A stretch of 64,000 nucleotides of DNA, taken from the NCBI RefSeq assembly GCF_029360805.1, contig NZ_JARKNC010000002.1, positions 289,978-353,977 on the forward strand. Direction: 5' to 3'. A model generated the notes under the pieces. It was not told the origin of the DNA, did no database searches, and saw nothing but the letters and a program-made list of their open reading frames with translations. The DNA is from Daejeonella sp. JGW-45 (GTDB lineage Bacteria; Bacteroidota; Bacteroidia; Sphingobacteriales; Sphingobacteriaceae). A program made the position numbers and the translations under genes. Shown in pieces: positions 18,339 through 27,784 of this stretch (position 1 is its first letter; the number at the start of each line of letters is the position of its first letter).

Positions 18339-19721
18339 ATGCAGAGTTACGCGGAGTTTCTTGATTTAAGCGTTGGTTTCCCTCAGGATGGTTTTGATAT
18401 CATCGATGACGAACTATATTTCCACGATCTTAACCTCATGGAAATGATAGAAACCTATGGTTCGCCCCTTAGGTTTACCTACCTTCCCATCATAAGCAAG
18501 AAAATACAACAGGCTAAGCTTCTGTTTCAGACTGCTATTGTAAAAAACAATTACCGCGGAAGTTATAAGTATTGCTACTGTACAAAAAGCTCGCATTTCA
18601 GACATATTGTAGAGGAAGCACTGAAGAACGACATTCACCTCGAAACGTCCTCCGCCTTCGATATGCCCATGATCGATGCGCTTGAGAAAAAGGGAGTACT
18701 GAACAAGGATATCACAGTTATCTGTAACGGATTCAAAACCTTTCAATACAAACAATACATCATTGACATGCTTCATGATGGATTTAAGAATATCGTTCCC
18801 GTACTGGATAATAAAGAAGAGTTCAATATATATGATGACGAGCTGGACATTCCCTGCAATCTTGGGATGCGTATCGCTGCTGAAGAGCAGCCGGATTCAC
18901 AGTTCTATACATCCAGACTTGGCATCAGGCTTGAGGATATAATCGATTTCTACAATCATAAAATAGCCCAGAACCCTAACTTCAAAGTTAAGCTTCTGCA
19001 CTTCTTTATTAATTCTGGAATTTCAGATACTCCCTACTACTGGAATGAGCTCGAGAAGTATGTGACCCTTTACTGCAAGTTTAAAAAAATAAATCCTGAC
19101 CTGGATACGCTTGATATCGGGGGCGGGATGCCGTTTAAGGATTCGCTGGTTTTCGACTTCGATTATGAGTACATGGTAAATGAGATCGTGAAGCGTATTA
19201 AAGAGATCTGCGCAGAGCATGATGTTATTGAGCCGGATATTATCACTGAGTTCGGGAAATATACTGTTGCTGAGGCTTCGGGAATATTATATAAAGTACT
19301 GGGCCGTAAACAACAGAACGACCGGGAAAAATGGCTGATGCTTGACGGTTCTTTTATTACAAACCTGCCTGATGTCTGGGCATTGAACCAGAAATACATC
19401 CTTGCCCCGGTTAATAACTGGGATTCTGAATACGAACGCGTTAACCTGGGCGGCATTACCTGCGATGGTCAGGATTATTACAGCCAGGAGGCCCATATGA
19501 ACAACGTTTTCATGCCAAAGACACGGAAAGTCCAATATCTGGGATTTTTCCATACCGGGGCTTACCAGGAAGTACTTAGTGGTTATGGTGGGATACATCA
19601 TTGCTTGCTGCCTTCACCTAAACATGTGATCATTCGCCGCAACCGCGATGAGACTTTTAACTTTGAAGTATTTGGTGAGGAGCAGAATAGTAAGCAGGTG
19701 TTGAAGATATTGGGATACTAA
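18339..19721 (+). CDS. speA: Arginine decarboxylase, short fold-III PLP type
   Basis: Decarboxylates arginine to agmatine for polyamine synthesis. 460 residues, alanine-racemase fold. The PLP lysine lies in YKYCYCTKSSHF near residue 83, the phosphate-binding glycines in LDIGGGMPF near 265, and the active-site Cys-Asp in GGITCDGQDYY near 385. It is much shorter than enterobacterial SpeA (~630 residues) and matches the Bacteroidota form. ATG 18339 is chosen because a promoter element ends 16 bp upstream; an in-frame ATG at 18291 lies ahead of that element. Diaminopimelate or ornithine decarboxylase are the alternatives, less likely next to arginase. Confidence 0.85.
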   Translation: MQSYAEFLDLSVGFPQDGFDIIDDELYFHDLNLMEMIETYGSPLRFTYLPIISKKIQQAKLLFQTAIVKNNYRGSYKYCYCTKSSHFRHIVEEALKNDIHLETSSAFDMPMIDALEKKGVLNKDITVICNGFKTFQYKQYIIDMLHDGFKNIVPVLDNKEEFNIYDDELDIPCNLGMRIAAEEQPDSQFYTSRLGIRLEDIIDFYNHKIAQNPNFKVKLLHFFINSGISDTPYYWNELEKYVTLYCKFKKINPDLDTLDIGGGMPFKDSLVFDFDYEYMVNEIVKRIKEICAEHDVIEPDIITEFGKYTVAEASGILYKVLGRKQQNDREKWLMLDGSFITNLPDVWALNQKYILAPVNNWDSEYERVNLGGITCDGQDYYSQEAHMNNVFMPKTRKVQYLGFFHTGAYQEVLSGYGGIHHCLLPSPKHVIIRRNRDETFNFEVFGEEQNSKQVLKILGY

Positions 19722-19739
19722 CCGGTTGTAGAATTTTTA

Positions 19740-19890
19740 ACGCCCGCCCGGATGAATACCGTTCGGACGGGCAGAGGGCGCAAAGGTTTTCGCAAAGGTC
19801 GTAGAGTACCAGCTTGACCCTTATAAGGCGTTATAAAAACTTTGCACTCTTTGCGTGTACTCTGCGTCCTCTGCGTTTAAATAAACGCGT
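19740..19890. repeat. REP-like inverted repeats downstream of arginine decarboxylase
   Basis: A hairpin (GCCCG.CCG ... CGG.CGGGC) at ~19743-19774 is followed by an imperfect inverted pair of CTTTGCG-type words: GCGCAAAGG..CGCAAAGG on the left and ACTTTGC..CTTTGCG..CTCTGCG on the right (~19840-19880). The first hairpin recurs nearly identically at 39006-39039. These look like dispersed intergenic palindromes; the hairpin could also end the upstream transcript. Confidence 0.65.
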
Positions 19891-19908
19891 AGTATAATCT
19901 TATCATTC

Positions 19909-20442
19909 ATGAAAAATATTTGTCTTTTAATGTTATGCGCCTTACCATTCACATCCTGCTCGCAAAGCAATCAAAAAGAAACGGTTAGTCCGCCAATAAC
20001 CCAGACAAGCCTTCCTGACACTTTCACTACGCTCAAATTTGAGTTAGACGGCAAACCCTGCATGGCGGTGATCAACAACAAGTTCAAAGATTTCAAAGGA
20101 AAAGCAGAATATTCGCTTTCGCTGTTCTTAACGGTAAAAACCATTGAGAAAGATGCTAACGGACATCCCACTGAAAAGGAATCCGTGTTATTCCATGAAC
20201 TTCAGGCCAGGATTATGAAGGACCTGGGCCTGATATTACCCTATTGCCATACAGGAACTACAACCATGAATGGCTACAGAGACATCCTGTTATACATCAG
20301 TCCGTCAGACCAGGACAAAGCAATAGCTGTCCTAAACAAGATAAAGCAGGAAAATCCGCGATTCGAATCGTACACTTTCGAACCGGATCCGGAGTGGGAA
20401 GCAGTCGCTTCCTTCTATGAAGCAATTCCGGCGAAGAATTAG
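19909..20442 (+). CDS. Putative lipoprotein, DUF695-like
   Basis: 177 residues with an SPII signal ending at FTSC (Cys17). The mature part contains FELDGKPCMAVIN near residue 42, a middle ELQARIMKDLGL region, MNGYRDILLYIS near 123 and DPEWEAVASFY at the end. This order resembles DUF695-type proteins, which have a G-x-R-x-x-x-Y segment and a terminal W-x-x-x-x-x-F/Y motif. The function is unknown. It converges on the pseudouridine synthase gene with a 4-bp overlap of the two ends. Confidence 0.65.
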   Translation: MKNICLLMLCALPFTSCSQSNQKETVSPPITQTSLPDTFTTLKFELDGKPCMAVINNKFKDFKGKAEYSLSLFLTVKTIEKDANGHPTEKESVLFHELQARIMKDLGLILPYCHTGTTTMNGYRDILLYISPSDQDKAIAVLNKIKQENPRFESYTFEPDPEWEAVASFYEAIPAKN

Positions 20443-21224
20443 GAATCAAACTTATCAAGCAATTTGACAAGTGTCGCAAAATCTTTGGGGTACGGCGCCT
20501 CGAAGGTCATTTCTGTGTTCTCGTCAATTTTGAAGCTCACCTGCCTGGCATGTAAAGCAAAACGTTTCATAACCGGCAGTTCCTCCTGATCTTTCCCGAT
20601 CCGGTAGCTGCGCTTTATCTGCGACAATAGAACAGGCTGCCCGCCATACATCTCGTCTCCCGCGATATTAGCTCTTTGCGAGGCCAGGTGGATCCTGATC
20701 TGGTGCATACGCCCGGTTATGGGCCTGCACTCTACAAGTGTATAATGTTTATAGTATTTGAGCGTGTTGAAGATCGTCACCGCCGGCTTTCCTTCCTGCC
20801 GGCTTATAGCCACATTTTTTCCGCCAAGATTTAAGATCGGCAGGTCAACATGAAGGTCTTCGAAAACGTGGGTGCCGTTAATAATCGCATGATAAACCTT
20901 ATTTACCTTTCGATGCTCAAACTGCATTGACACCAGACGATAGGTCTCAGGATTCTTGGCGATTATCAGAGCTCCCGAGGTTTCCCTGTCCAGACGGTGG
21001 CATATCTGTGCATCAGCAGAATATTGCTTCGCTAAACGCAGCAAATTTATCTCCCCGCCTTCCCGGTCATCGAGCGAGCTTAAAAAGGCAGGCTTATTGA
21101 CAACGATCAGATTGTCATTCTCAAAAATAATCAGGTCTTCGAACTTTGGAAACTTCACGGGAACGGGTTTTGCCGTAAAGGTAGGAAATTGCAGTGAGCT
21201 ACTTCGCCTCAAACTTATACCCAA
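20439..21224 (-). CDS. RluA-family pseudouridine synthase
   Basis: Isomerises uridine in rRNA or tRNA. 261 residues with the catalytic motif HRLDRETSG (Asp is the nucleophile) near residue 80 and the family motifs VNKPAFLSS, KVYHAIING and GRMHQIRIHLA. There is no S4 domain, so it is a short RluA/RluC-like form. The ATG at 21224 overlaps the end of the response regulator gene by 26 bp; a GTG at 21158 is a possible shorter start. It is likely cotranscribed with the regulator. Confidence 0.9.
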   Translation of the reverse strand: MGISLRRSSSLQFPTFTAKPVPVKFPKFEDLIIFENDNLIVVNKPAFLSSLDDREGGEINLLRLAKQYSADAQICHRLDRETSGALIIAKNPETYRLVSMQFEHRKVNKVYHAIINGTHVFEDLHVDLPILNLGGKNVAISRQEGKPAVTIFNTLKYYKHYTLVECRPITGRMHQIRIHLASQRANIAGDEMYGGQPVLLSQIKRSYRIGKDQEELPVMKRFALHARQVSFKIDENTEMTFEAPYPKDFATLVKLLDKFDS

Positions 21225-21888
21225 CCCCTTTAACAGTGGTCACATACGTATCTCCAAGCTTCTCCCTGAGTTTCCGTATATGTACGTCGATTGTACGGTT
21301 GGTTACAACCACAGATTCTTCCCAAATATTCTTCAGGATCACATCACGGGTATAAACTTTTCCCGGCTTAGACGCCAGAAGGTATAATAATTCAAATTCC
21401 TTTTTTGCCAGCGTGATCCGTTCTCCTTTACGGAAGACAAGAAACGCCTCGCGGTCAATGATGAGGTCAGCTATCTCCAACTTATTATCTTCCTCAGCTT
21501 CCGTCTGAACGTTCCGTCTCAATATTGCATTAACGCGGCTGGTCAATGCTCTTGGCTTAATCGGCTTGGCTATGTAATCGTCGGCTCCTACGTTAAAACC
21601 GGCTATTTCGGAGTATTCTTCACTTCTGGCTGTCAGGAATACCATAAATGTGTTCTTGAATTCATTCATGGTTCTCAGTATGCGGCAGGCTTCGATACCA
21701 TCCATTTTAGGCATCATGATGTCGAGTATTATAAGATCCGGAAGTATGCGTTTTGCTTCCGTAACCGCCTCCTGGCCATTAGTAGCTGTATAAACCTGGT
21801 ACCCTTCTTTCTTGAGATTATACTCTATAAGCTCCCGGATATCCGGTTCATCATCAACAATCAGAATCTTATGCTTAGCTGTACTCAT
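21199..21888 (-). CDS. OmpR/PhoB-family response regulator
   Basis: 229 residues. The receiver domain has acidic DDEPD near residue 12, the phospho-acceptor in LIILDIMMPKMDG near 55, and the lysine in DYIAKPIKP near 107. The winged-helix DNA-binding domain carries RTIDVHIRKLREKLG and TVKGVGYKF, typical of the family. The start at 21888 is chosen since the receiver fold begins at once; an ATG at 21927 gives an unneeded extension. No histidine kinase is adjacent, so its partner lies elsewhere. Confidence 0.94.
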   Translation of the reverse strand: MSTAKHKILIVDDEPDIRELIEYNLKKEGYQVYTATNGQEAVTEAKRILPDLIILDIMMPKMDGIEACRILRTMNEFKNTFMVFLTARSEEYSEIAGFNVGADDYIAKPIKPRALTSRVNAILRRNVQTEAEEDNKLEIADLIIDREAFLVFRKGERITLAKKEFELLYLLASKPGKVYTRDVILKNIWEESVVVTNRTIDVHIRKLREKLGDTYVTTVKGVGYKFEAK

Positions 21889-21990
21889 ACATGAAATATT
21901 TTTACAATAGTACGCGGTTAATGGCACTAAATGGTTAACCCAGCATTAAGAAATTGTAAACAAGGCTGATAGCTTAACAATTTATTAAGT

Positions 21991-23088
21991 TTATTTCAAT
22001 GTTTCAGACAGGAATTTTTCAAGATCGGCGCCTCTCAAATTTTTAGCTACGATCTTACCCTCACGGTCTATCATAAACGATGCAGGTATGGCGTCAACCT
22101 TATACAGGGCAGCAACTTTACTATCCCATCTTTTCAGGTCAGAAACATGGTTCCATCTCAGGTTGTCGGAATTAATTGCCCTTACCCAATCGCCCTTATC
22201 ATCATCCAGTGACACACCGAACACATCAAATCCTTTGGCAGCAAAAGCTTTATGCTGTTTCACAATATTAGGATTTTCCTCGCGGCAAGGCGCACACCAG
22301 GATGCCCAAAAATCAAGCAGCACGTACTTCCCTTTATATTCTGACAACTTCACGGGAACACCATCAGGATTGTTTAATACAAAATCCGGTGCCGGCTGCC
22401 CAACTGATACCAGCTTGAGTCCTGCCATTTTCTCCACGAACGTCTGTACAGCCTTATTGTTAGGGAACTTTGATCTTATTTCTTCAGCGTATTTGATCAG
22501 CTCCAACTCGTATTTATTCTGATCTATTGTGCCCGCAGCATAAAAGGCCGCCAGGTTGTCCTTATTTTCCTGGACAAACTTAAACACTGTTTCCGAATAC
22601 TTATCCAGGTTAGCTTGGAACTCTGGCATAATAGCATTGAATATAGAGTCCTTTTTTGCAGGATCTGCGTCTACCTTTTCAGCATATTCTGATTGAAGCC
22701 GCTGATAGATTTTTCCGAAATCAGTTTGAATATTGTTTATATCCTGAACTTTCTTCGACTCTTCCGATCCCGAAATAGTATAGGCATTTGTGGTATCTGC
22801 GTAATTGGTATTAAGCTCTATCTCCTCCCCGTTCTTTCCTATTACTAAAAAGTTCTTCTCACCTACAACCAGCGTGTAGAAATTAGATTCAGGCGCAACC
22901 CGTCTGAATTTAAATTTACTATCCTCGTTCAGGAAAGCCGAATCTACAAGCGAGTCTGCCTCATAAAGAAGGATCTTTTTTAGTTCGCCGGGGTTATCTA
23001 CTTTCCCGGAAATGCTAAGCTCATTATTATTCTTGCAGGAAGCCGCAAATAATATAGCCATAAAGGCTGCTACAACTAGTTTCTTCAT
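21991..23088 (-). CDS. TlpA-like thioredoxin lipoprotein with DUF4369-like N-terminus
   Basis: 365-residue periplasm-facing thiol-disulfide oxidoreductase. The lipoprotein signal ends at FAASC (Cys18). Residues ~25-120 resemble the DUF4369 beta domain common in Bacteroidota TlpA proteins; a helical linker follows; the thioredoxin domain starts near residue 230 and has the redox motif WASWCAPCREENP. It starts 4 bp inside the end of gatB, so it is coupled to that gene, although no functional link is known. Confidence 0.92.
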   Translation of the reverse strand: MKKLVVAAFMAILFAASCKNNNELSISGKVDNPGELKKILLYEADSLVDSAFLNEDSKFKFRRVAPESNFYTLVVGEKNFLVIGKNGEEIELNTNYADTTNAYTISGSEESKKVQDINNIQTDFGKIYQRLQSEYAEKVDADPAKKDSIFNAIMPEFQANLDKYSETVFKFVQENKDNLAAFYAAGTIDQNKYELELIKYAEEIRSKFPNNKAVQTFVEKMAGLKLVSVGQPAPDFVLNNPDGVPVKLSEYKGKYVLLDFWASWCAPCREENPNIVKQHKAFAAKGFDVFGVSLDDDKGDWVRAINSDNLRWNHVSDLKRWDSKVAALYKVDAIPASFMIDREGKIVAKNLRGADLEKFLSETLK

Positions 23089-24554
23089 TTACTTTCTAAT
23101 TTTTTAACTACTAATTTACTCGCGGTCTGTGGGTTGATCTTTCCTTTAGACCGTTTCATTATATCGCCCATGAACAAGCCCAAAACACCTTTTTTACCAT
23201 TGCGATATTCTTTTACCTTGTCCGGATAGTTTCCAAGCACCTCATCAATGATCAGGCCTAACTCATCATCGGCAGTGTCGATCAGAACCTCCAAAGCTGT
23301 TGCAACATCCTCTGCCGATAAATCCGGCTTCCGGATCATTTCCGGAAATACCTTCTGAGCAGCTACGGAATAGTTTAATTTCTCCGAATCCACCAGGTTT
23401 AACAGTCCTGCCAGTTTTACTGGGCTCAGGCTGAATTCAGAAATAGATTTACCCTGATCGTTCAAATACGACCTTACAGGTCCGATCAGCCAGTTAGCTG
23501 CCGCCTTATAATTACTGGCATGGGATATCAATTCTTCGAAAAATAAAGCCGTTTCCTTTTCGGACGACAGTAAGTGAGCATCATAATCTGATAAGCCCAG
23601 CTCAGCGGTATAGCGTTCTATCTTTTCTGCCGGAAGTTCGGGAATACTTGCTGCTATCTTCTGAATGTATTCTTCTTTCAAAATCAGGGGCGGCAGATCA
23701 GGTTCAGGAAAGTAGCGATAATCATTAGCCATTTCCTTACTCCTCAAAGGACTGGTGCTTCCCGATTCGGCATCAAAATTCAGGGTGTTCTGGTCAATGT
23801 AGCCACCATCCTCGAGAATACCAACCTGGCGTATAAATTCATGCTCGATAGCACGCTGCAAATTACGGATCGAGTTGAGATTCTTCACTTCACACCTGTT
23901 GCCGTATCCTTGTGAATCCTTCAGACGAACGGAGATATTCGCGTCACACCGGATGCTTCCTTCTTCCATATTAGCATCGCTGATATCGAGGTATTTAACC
24001 AGCTTCCTGATCTCATTTAAATAGGCCGCAGCCTCCGCTGCAGACCGGATATCGGGTTCCGAAACGATTTCTATAAGCGGTACGCCAGCCCGGTTAAGGT
24101 CAATTAAAGAATCAGCTGGGTCCTGGTCGTGCATGCTTTTACCGGCATCATCTTCCATATGTATCCGGTGTATCCTGATCCTCCTTTTGGACTGGTCAGC
24201 AGATTCTACATCGATATAGCCCGATGTGCATATCGGCTCGCTATCCTGGGTAGTCTGGAAACCTTTGGGCAGATCCGCATAGAAATAATTCTTTCGATCG
24301 AAGTGTGTATAGGTATTTATATTGCAGTGAGTTGCCAGTCCCATTTTGATGGCATATTCGACAACCTTTCCATTCAGCTTCGGAAGGGTCCCGGGCAGAC
24401 CAAGGCTGACGGGGCTGATATGCTCGTTCGGGCCTGCACCAAAACCTGCAGAATCAGTCGAAAATATCTTGCTTTCGGTCGACAGCTGCACATGCACCTC
24501 AAGCCCGACAACTAACTCGTATTTATCTTTAACGCTCTCTGGAATAACCTTCAT
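23085..24554 (-). CDS. gatB: Aspartyl/glutamyl-tRNA amidotransferase subunit B
   Basis: Subunit of the GatCAB complex that converts Glu-tRNA(Gln) or Asp-tRNA(Asn) to the amidated form. 489 residues. Signature segments include VGLEVHVQL at the start, GLPGTLPKLN, DLPKGFQTTQ-like near residue 90, MEEGSIRCDANIS near 195, and the C-terminal YqeY-like domain (KPDLSAEDVATAL... GLFMGDIMKRSKGK). A TATCTTTG element lies 17 bp upstream of the start. gatA and gatC are not in the window. Confidence 0.96.
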   Translation of the reverse strand: MKVIPESVKDKYELVVGLEVHVQLSTESKIFSTDSAGFGAGPNEHISPVSLGLPGTLPKLNGKVVEYAIKMGLATHCNINTYTHFDRKNYFYADLPKGFQTTQDSEPICTSGYIDVESADQSKRRIRIHRIHMEDDAGKSMHDQDPADSLIDLNRAGVPLIEIVSEPDIRSAAEAAAYLNEIRKLVKYLDISDANMEEGSIRCDANISVRLKDSQGYGNRCEVKNLNSIRNLQRAIEHEFIRQVGILEDGGYIDQNTLNFDAESGSTSPLRSKEMANDYRYFPEPDLPPLILKEEYIQKIAASIPELPAEKIERYTAELGLSDYDAHLLSSEKETALFFEELISHASNYKAAANWLIGPVRSYLNDQGKSISEFSLSPVKLAGLLNLVDSEKLNYSVAAQKVFPEMIRKPDLSAEDVATALEVLIDTADDELGLIIDEVLGNYPDKVKEYRNGKKGVLGLFMGDIMKRSKGKINPQTASKLVVKKLESK

Positions 24555-24571
24555 TAAAATTAAAATCTATG

Positions 24572-24579
24572 CAAAGATA
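24572..24579 (-). promoter_or_regulatory. Bacteroidota -7 element upstream of gatB
   Basis: On the minus strand the sequence is TATCTTTG, fitting TAnnTTTG, 17 bp before the gatB ATG. A TTTC tetramer sits 16 bp further up, inside the heptamer array, and may act as a weak -33 element. Confidence 0.55.
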
Positions 24580-24585
24580 GTATAA

Positions 24586-24696
24586 GTTGAGAGTTGAAAG
24601 GTGAAAACTGAAAGCTGAAAGTGGAAGATTGGCTATTACCGTGCTCATTCGGTCGTTACAGCTGCTTCAGTTTTCCCTTTTCAGTTTTCAGTTTAT
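24586..24696. repeat. Inverted pair of heptamer arrays between alaS end and gatB promoter
   Basis: Plus-strand units at 24586-24627 read GTTGAGA, GTTGAAA, GGTGAAA, ACTGAAA, GCTGAAA, GTGGAAG. At ~24668-24696 the opposite strand reads AACTGAA, AACTGAA, AAGGGAA, AACTGAA. The second array begins in the alaS stop codon. The two can pair over roughly 20 bases, so they could fold into a stem that ends alaS transcription. Confidence 0.85.
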
Positions 24697-27303
24697 AAAA
24701 GCCCTCGCCTTAATTAAAGCCCTGTCTATCCCCGAAGCATCCTTCCCTCCCGCCGTAGCAAAGAAAGGTTGTCCGCCGCCGCCGCCTTGAATCTCTTTAG
24801 CCAGTTCGCGTACAATAACTCCCGCATTAAGGCCCTTTTCTTTTACCAGGTTTTCTGAGATCATCACCGTGAGACTTGGTTTGCCTTCAATGTCTGATGC
24901 AAGTACCAGGAAAAGATTATCTAATATATCTTTCAGGGAATAAGCCAGGTTTTTGATGGCATCGGCATTGGGCAGATCTACCTTCTGAGCCAGGAAGTTT
25001 ATACCGTTTATATTCTCAGCCAGCTTAGCAAGCTCATGCTTCATACCGGCAGATCTCTCCAGGATATTTTTATCAATTTCCTTTTTTAGACGGACATTTT
25101 CCTCCATCAATGCTTCAACAGCCTTATGCAGGTCTTTCGGGCTTTTAAGAAGATCCTTAAGCGCAGCGACCTGGCCGATCTGATCGTTTAGATACTGTTC
25201 AGATCTTTCGCCGCTAATTGCTTCGATCCGTCGTACCCCCGCAGCAACAGCACTCTCTGAAATTATCTTAAAGAATCCTATCTGGCCGGTTGCTTTCACA
25301 TGGGTCCCGCCGCAAAGCTCTTTTGAAAATTGATCGTCGAAGGTTATTACCCTCACATAATCACCATACTTTTCACCAAAAAGCGCAGTTACACCTGATT
25401 TGATAGCTTCCTGGTAAGGTACTGAACGCTCCTCTTTCAGGGATATGTTCTCGCGGATCCTGGCGTTCACTATCTGCTCTATTTTTGTGATCTCTTCCGC
25501 TGTTACTTTAGAAAAATGTGAAAAATCAAACCTTAAATAGTCTGCGTTCACTAAAGAGCCCTTCTGGTTTACGTGATCTCCCAGCACCTGCTTTAAGGCC
25601 GCATGCAGCAAGTGCGTGGCGGAGTGGTTATTCTCTGTTGGTATGCGCTTCGAGGGGTCGACCATGGCCCAGAAAGGACCCGAAAGCTCATCAGGCAATG
25701 TATCCACATAATGGATGATAAGCCCGTTTTCTTTTTTTGTATCCGTTACCGGATATTCAAACAAACGCGAAGCATCCTCCAGCTTACCTGTATCTCCCGC
25801 CTGTCCGCCGCTTTCCGCATAGAACGGCGTACGGCTCAGCACAAGCTGGAACTGGTCCTTGCCTTTCGCGGTGACCTTGCGGTACTTAAGTATCTTGCAT
25901 TCTGATTCCAGCTCATCGTAACCTACAAATTCAACATCGTCGCCCTCATTTACAATCACCCAGTCGCTGGTGTCAATAGCTGTAGCTGCGCGGGAACGGT
26001 TCTTTTGCTGCTGGAGCTCTGTCTCAAAACCAGTCATATCCACTGTCCAGCCCTTTTCGCGTGCCATAAGCTCTGTGAGATCTATGGGAAATCCGAAAGT
26101 ATCGTACAGTTCGAAAGCAAAGTCACCTTTGATGCGCTTATCATTTGTTTCAAAACGCTCGAAGCGCTGAATTCCGGTAGCCAAAGTTCTCAGGAAAGAG
26201 TTCTCTTCTTCCAGCACCACCTTCTGCACAAAATCCTGCTGTTTCTTCAATTCAGGAAAAACGCCGTCAAATTGCTCCGCGAGAATTGGCACAAGCTGGT
26301 TCAAGAATGGCTCTTTAAAATCCAGGAATGTATATGAATACCTCACCGCCCGGCGCAATATCCTGCGAATTACGTATCCTGCCTTATTATTGGCCGGCAA
26401 TGTTCCATCAGCGATACAAAAACAGATCGCCCGGATATGATCGGCCATCACACGCATAGCAATATCCGTCTTCTCGTCTTTACCATATATAATCCCGGAA
26501 CGGCCGGCAATAAACTGGATCAAAGGCTGGAAAACATCCGTATCATAATTAGATTCTTTCTTCTGGATCACCCGCACAAGGCGTTCAAGTCCCATTCCGG
26601 TATCAACGTGCTGGTTCGGTAACTTCTCCAGTGCCCCGTTTTTCAGGCGGTTAAACTGCATAAACACATTGTTCCAGATTTCGATCACCTGGGGATCATC
26701 CTGGTTTACCAGCGTCTTACCATTAACCTTTAAACGTTCGGCTTCAGGTCTCATATCCACGTGGATCTCCGAGCAGGGGCCGCAGGGGCCGGTCTCGCCC
26801 ATCTCCCAGAAATTATCCTTCTTATTTCCTAAGATGATCCGGTCTTCGGCGATGTATTGTTTCCAGATATCGAATGCTTCCTGATCCATGGGAAGCCCTT
26901 CCTTTTCGTCACCCTCGAAGACAGAAACATATAACTGGTCTTTAGGAATTTTATAAACTTCGGTGAGCAGTTCCCAACTCCAGGCAATAGCCTCCCTTTT
27001 GAAATAATCTCCAAAGCTCCAGTTGCCCAGCATCTCGAACATCGTATGGTGATAAGTATCAATTCCCACCTCTTCGAGGTCGTTATGTTTGCCCGAAACA
27101 CGAAGGCAACGCTGTGTGTCGGCCACCCTTGGATATTTAACAGGCGCTTCTCCTAAAAACAGGTCTTTAAATTGGTTCATCCCCGCATTCGTAAACATCA
27201 GTGTCGGATCGTTCTTAACAACTATCGGCGCTGATGGCACGATCTGGTGCCCTTTACTCTTGAAAAAGTCTAAAAATCCCTGTCGTATCTCTTTGGTAGT
27301 CAT
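24688..27303 (-). CDS. alaS: Alanyl-tRNA synthetase
   Basis: Charges tRNA-Ala. 871 residues, full length. The class II catalytic domain begins at residue 1 (RQGFLDFFKSKGH; MFTNAGMNQFKD); the editing domain has HSATHLLHAAL and CGGTHVKATG with the zinc-binding His and Cys residues; the C-terminal DHHA1 domain has GGGGGQPFFATAGGK. The stop codon is part of a heptamer repeat. A TATATTTG element lies 17 bp upstream of the start. Confidence 0.98.
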   Translation of the reverse strand: MTTKEIRQGFLDFFKSKGHQIVPSAPIVVKNDPTLMFTNAGMNQFKDLFLGEAPVKYPRVADTQRCLRVSGKHNDLEEVGIDTYHHTMFEMLGNWSFGDYFKREAIAWSWELLTEVYKIPKDQLYVSVFEGDEKEGLPMDQEAFDIWKQYIAEDRIILGNKKDNFWEMGETGPCGPCSEIHVDMRPEAERLKVNGKTLVNQDDPQVIEIWNNVFMQFNRLKNGALEKLPNQHVDTGMGLERLVRVIQKKESNYDTDVFQPLIQFIAGRSGIIYGKDEKTDIAMRVMADHIRAICFCIADGTLPANNKAGYVIRRILRRAVRYSYTFLDFKEPFLNQLVPILAEQFDGVFPELKKQQDFVQKVVLEEENSFLRTLATGIQRFERFETNDKRIKGDFAFELYDTFGFPIDLTELMAREKGWTVDMTGFETELQQQKNRSRAATAIDTSDWVIVNEGDDVEFVGYDELESECKILKYRKVTAKGKDQFQLVLSRTPFYAESGGQAGDTGKLEDASRLFEYPVTDTKKENGLIIHYVDTLPDELSGPFWAMVDPSKRIPTENNHSATHLLHAALKQVLGDHVNQKGSLVNADYLRFDFSHFSKVTAEEITKIEQIVNARIRENISLKEERSVPYQEAIKSGVTALFGEKYGDYVRVITFDDQFSKELCGGTHVKATGQIGFFKIISESAVAAGVRRIEAISGERSEQYLNDQIGQVAALKDLLKSPKDLHKAVEALMEENVRLKKEIDKNILERSAGMKHELAKLAENINGINFLAQKVDLPNADAIKNLAYSLKDILDNLFLVLASDIEGKPSLTVMISENLVKEKGLNAGVIVRELAKEIQGGGGGQPFFATAGGKDASGIDRALIKARAFIN

Positions 27304-27320
27304 GCTTTATATGAAAGGTG

Positions 27321-27328
27321 CAAATATA
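27321..27328 (-). promoter_or_regulatory. Bacteroidota -7 element upstream of alaS
   Basis: Minus-strand TATATTTG, a full match to TAnnTTTG, 17 bp before the alaS start. The -33 box would fall in the heptamer array and is not clear. Confidence 0.6.
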
Positions 27329-27340
27329 AGGAGATGGAGC

Positions 27341-27375
27341 GAGAAACGAGTTATGAGAAGCGAGAAACGAGGAAC
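27341..27375. repeat. Heptamer array between alaS and merR-like gene
   Basis: Five exact-period units: GAGAAAC, GAGTTAT, GAGAAGC, GAGAAAC, GAGGAAC. It occupies the promoter region of both divergent genes. Confidence 0.85.
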
Positions 27376-27445
27376 GCCAATGAATTTAAACTCATGCTTT
27401 CGATTCTCAAATTTATCTTACTTTTATACCATCAATTTCCCTGGC

Positions 27446-27781
27446 ATGCCTTACAAAGAACGCGACATAAACAAACTCTACTACACCATGGGTGAAGTAA
27501 CCGATATGTTTGACGTAAACGCTTCCCAGATCCGCTTCTATGAGCGTGAATTTGAGATCCTGCAGCCCAAGAAAAACAAAAAAGGCAACAGGCTCTTCAC
27601 CCCTGATGACGTGGAAAACCTGAAGATCATCTTTAACCTGGTCAAAGAAAGAGGATATACATTACAAGGCGCCAAAGATTATCTAAGGAATAATAAAAGT
27701 GAGGTAAAGGAAAACCAAAAAGTCATTGATTCGTTAGAGCGTTTAAAGCAGTTTCTTCTTGAAGTTAAAGAACAGCTTTAA
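27446..27781 (+). CDS. MerR-family transcriptional regulator
   Basis: 111 residues. A MerR-type winged helix covers ~12-80: YYTMGEVTDMFDVNASQIRFYEREF followed by NRLFTPDDVENLKIIF. The rest is a short coiled coil (KVIDSLERLKQFLLEVKEQL, given in part). No effector-binding domain or metal cysteines are present, so it belongs to the short MerR type common in Bacteroidota. The start at 27446 begins the conserved part; the open frame runs upstream to 27089 antisense to alaS without homology. The lipid kinase gene starts 3 bp after its stop. Confidence 0.88.
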   Translation: MPYKERDINKLYYTMGEVTDMFDVNASQIRFYEREFEILQPKKNKKGNRLFTPDDVENLKIIFNLVKERGYTLQGAKDYLRNNKSEVKENQKVIDSLERLKQFLLEVKEQL

Positions 27782-27784
27782 TGT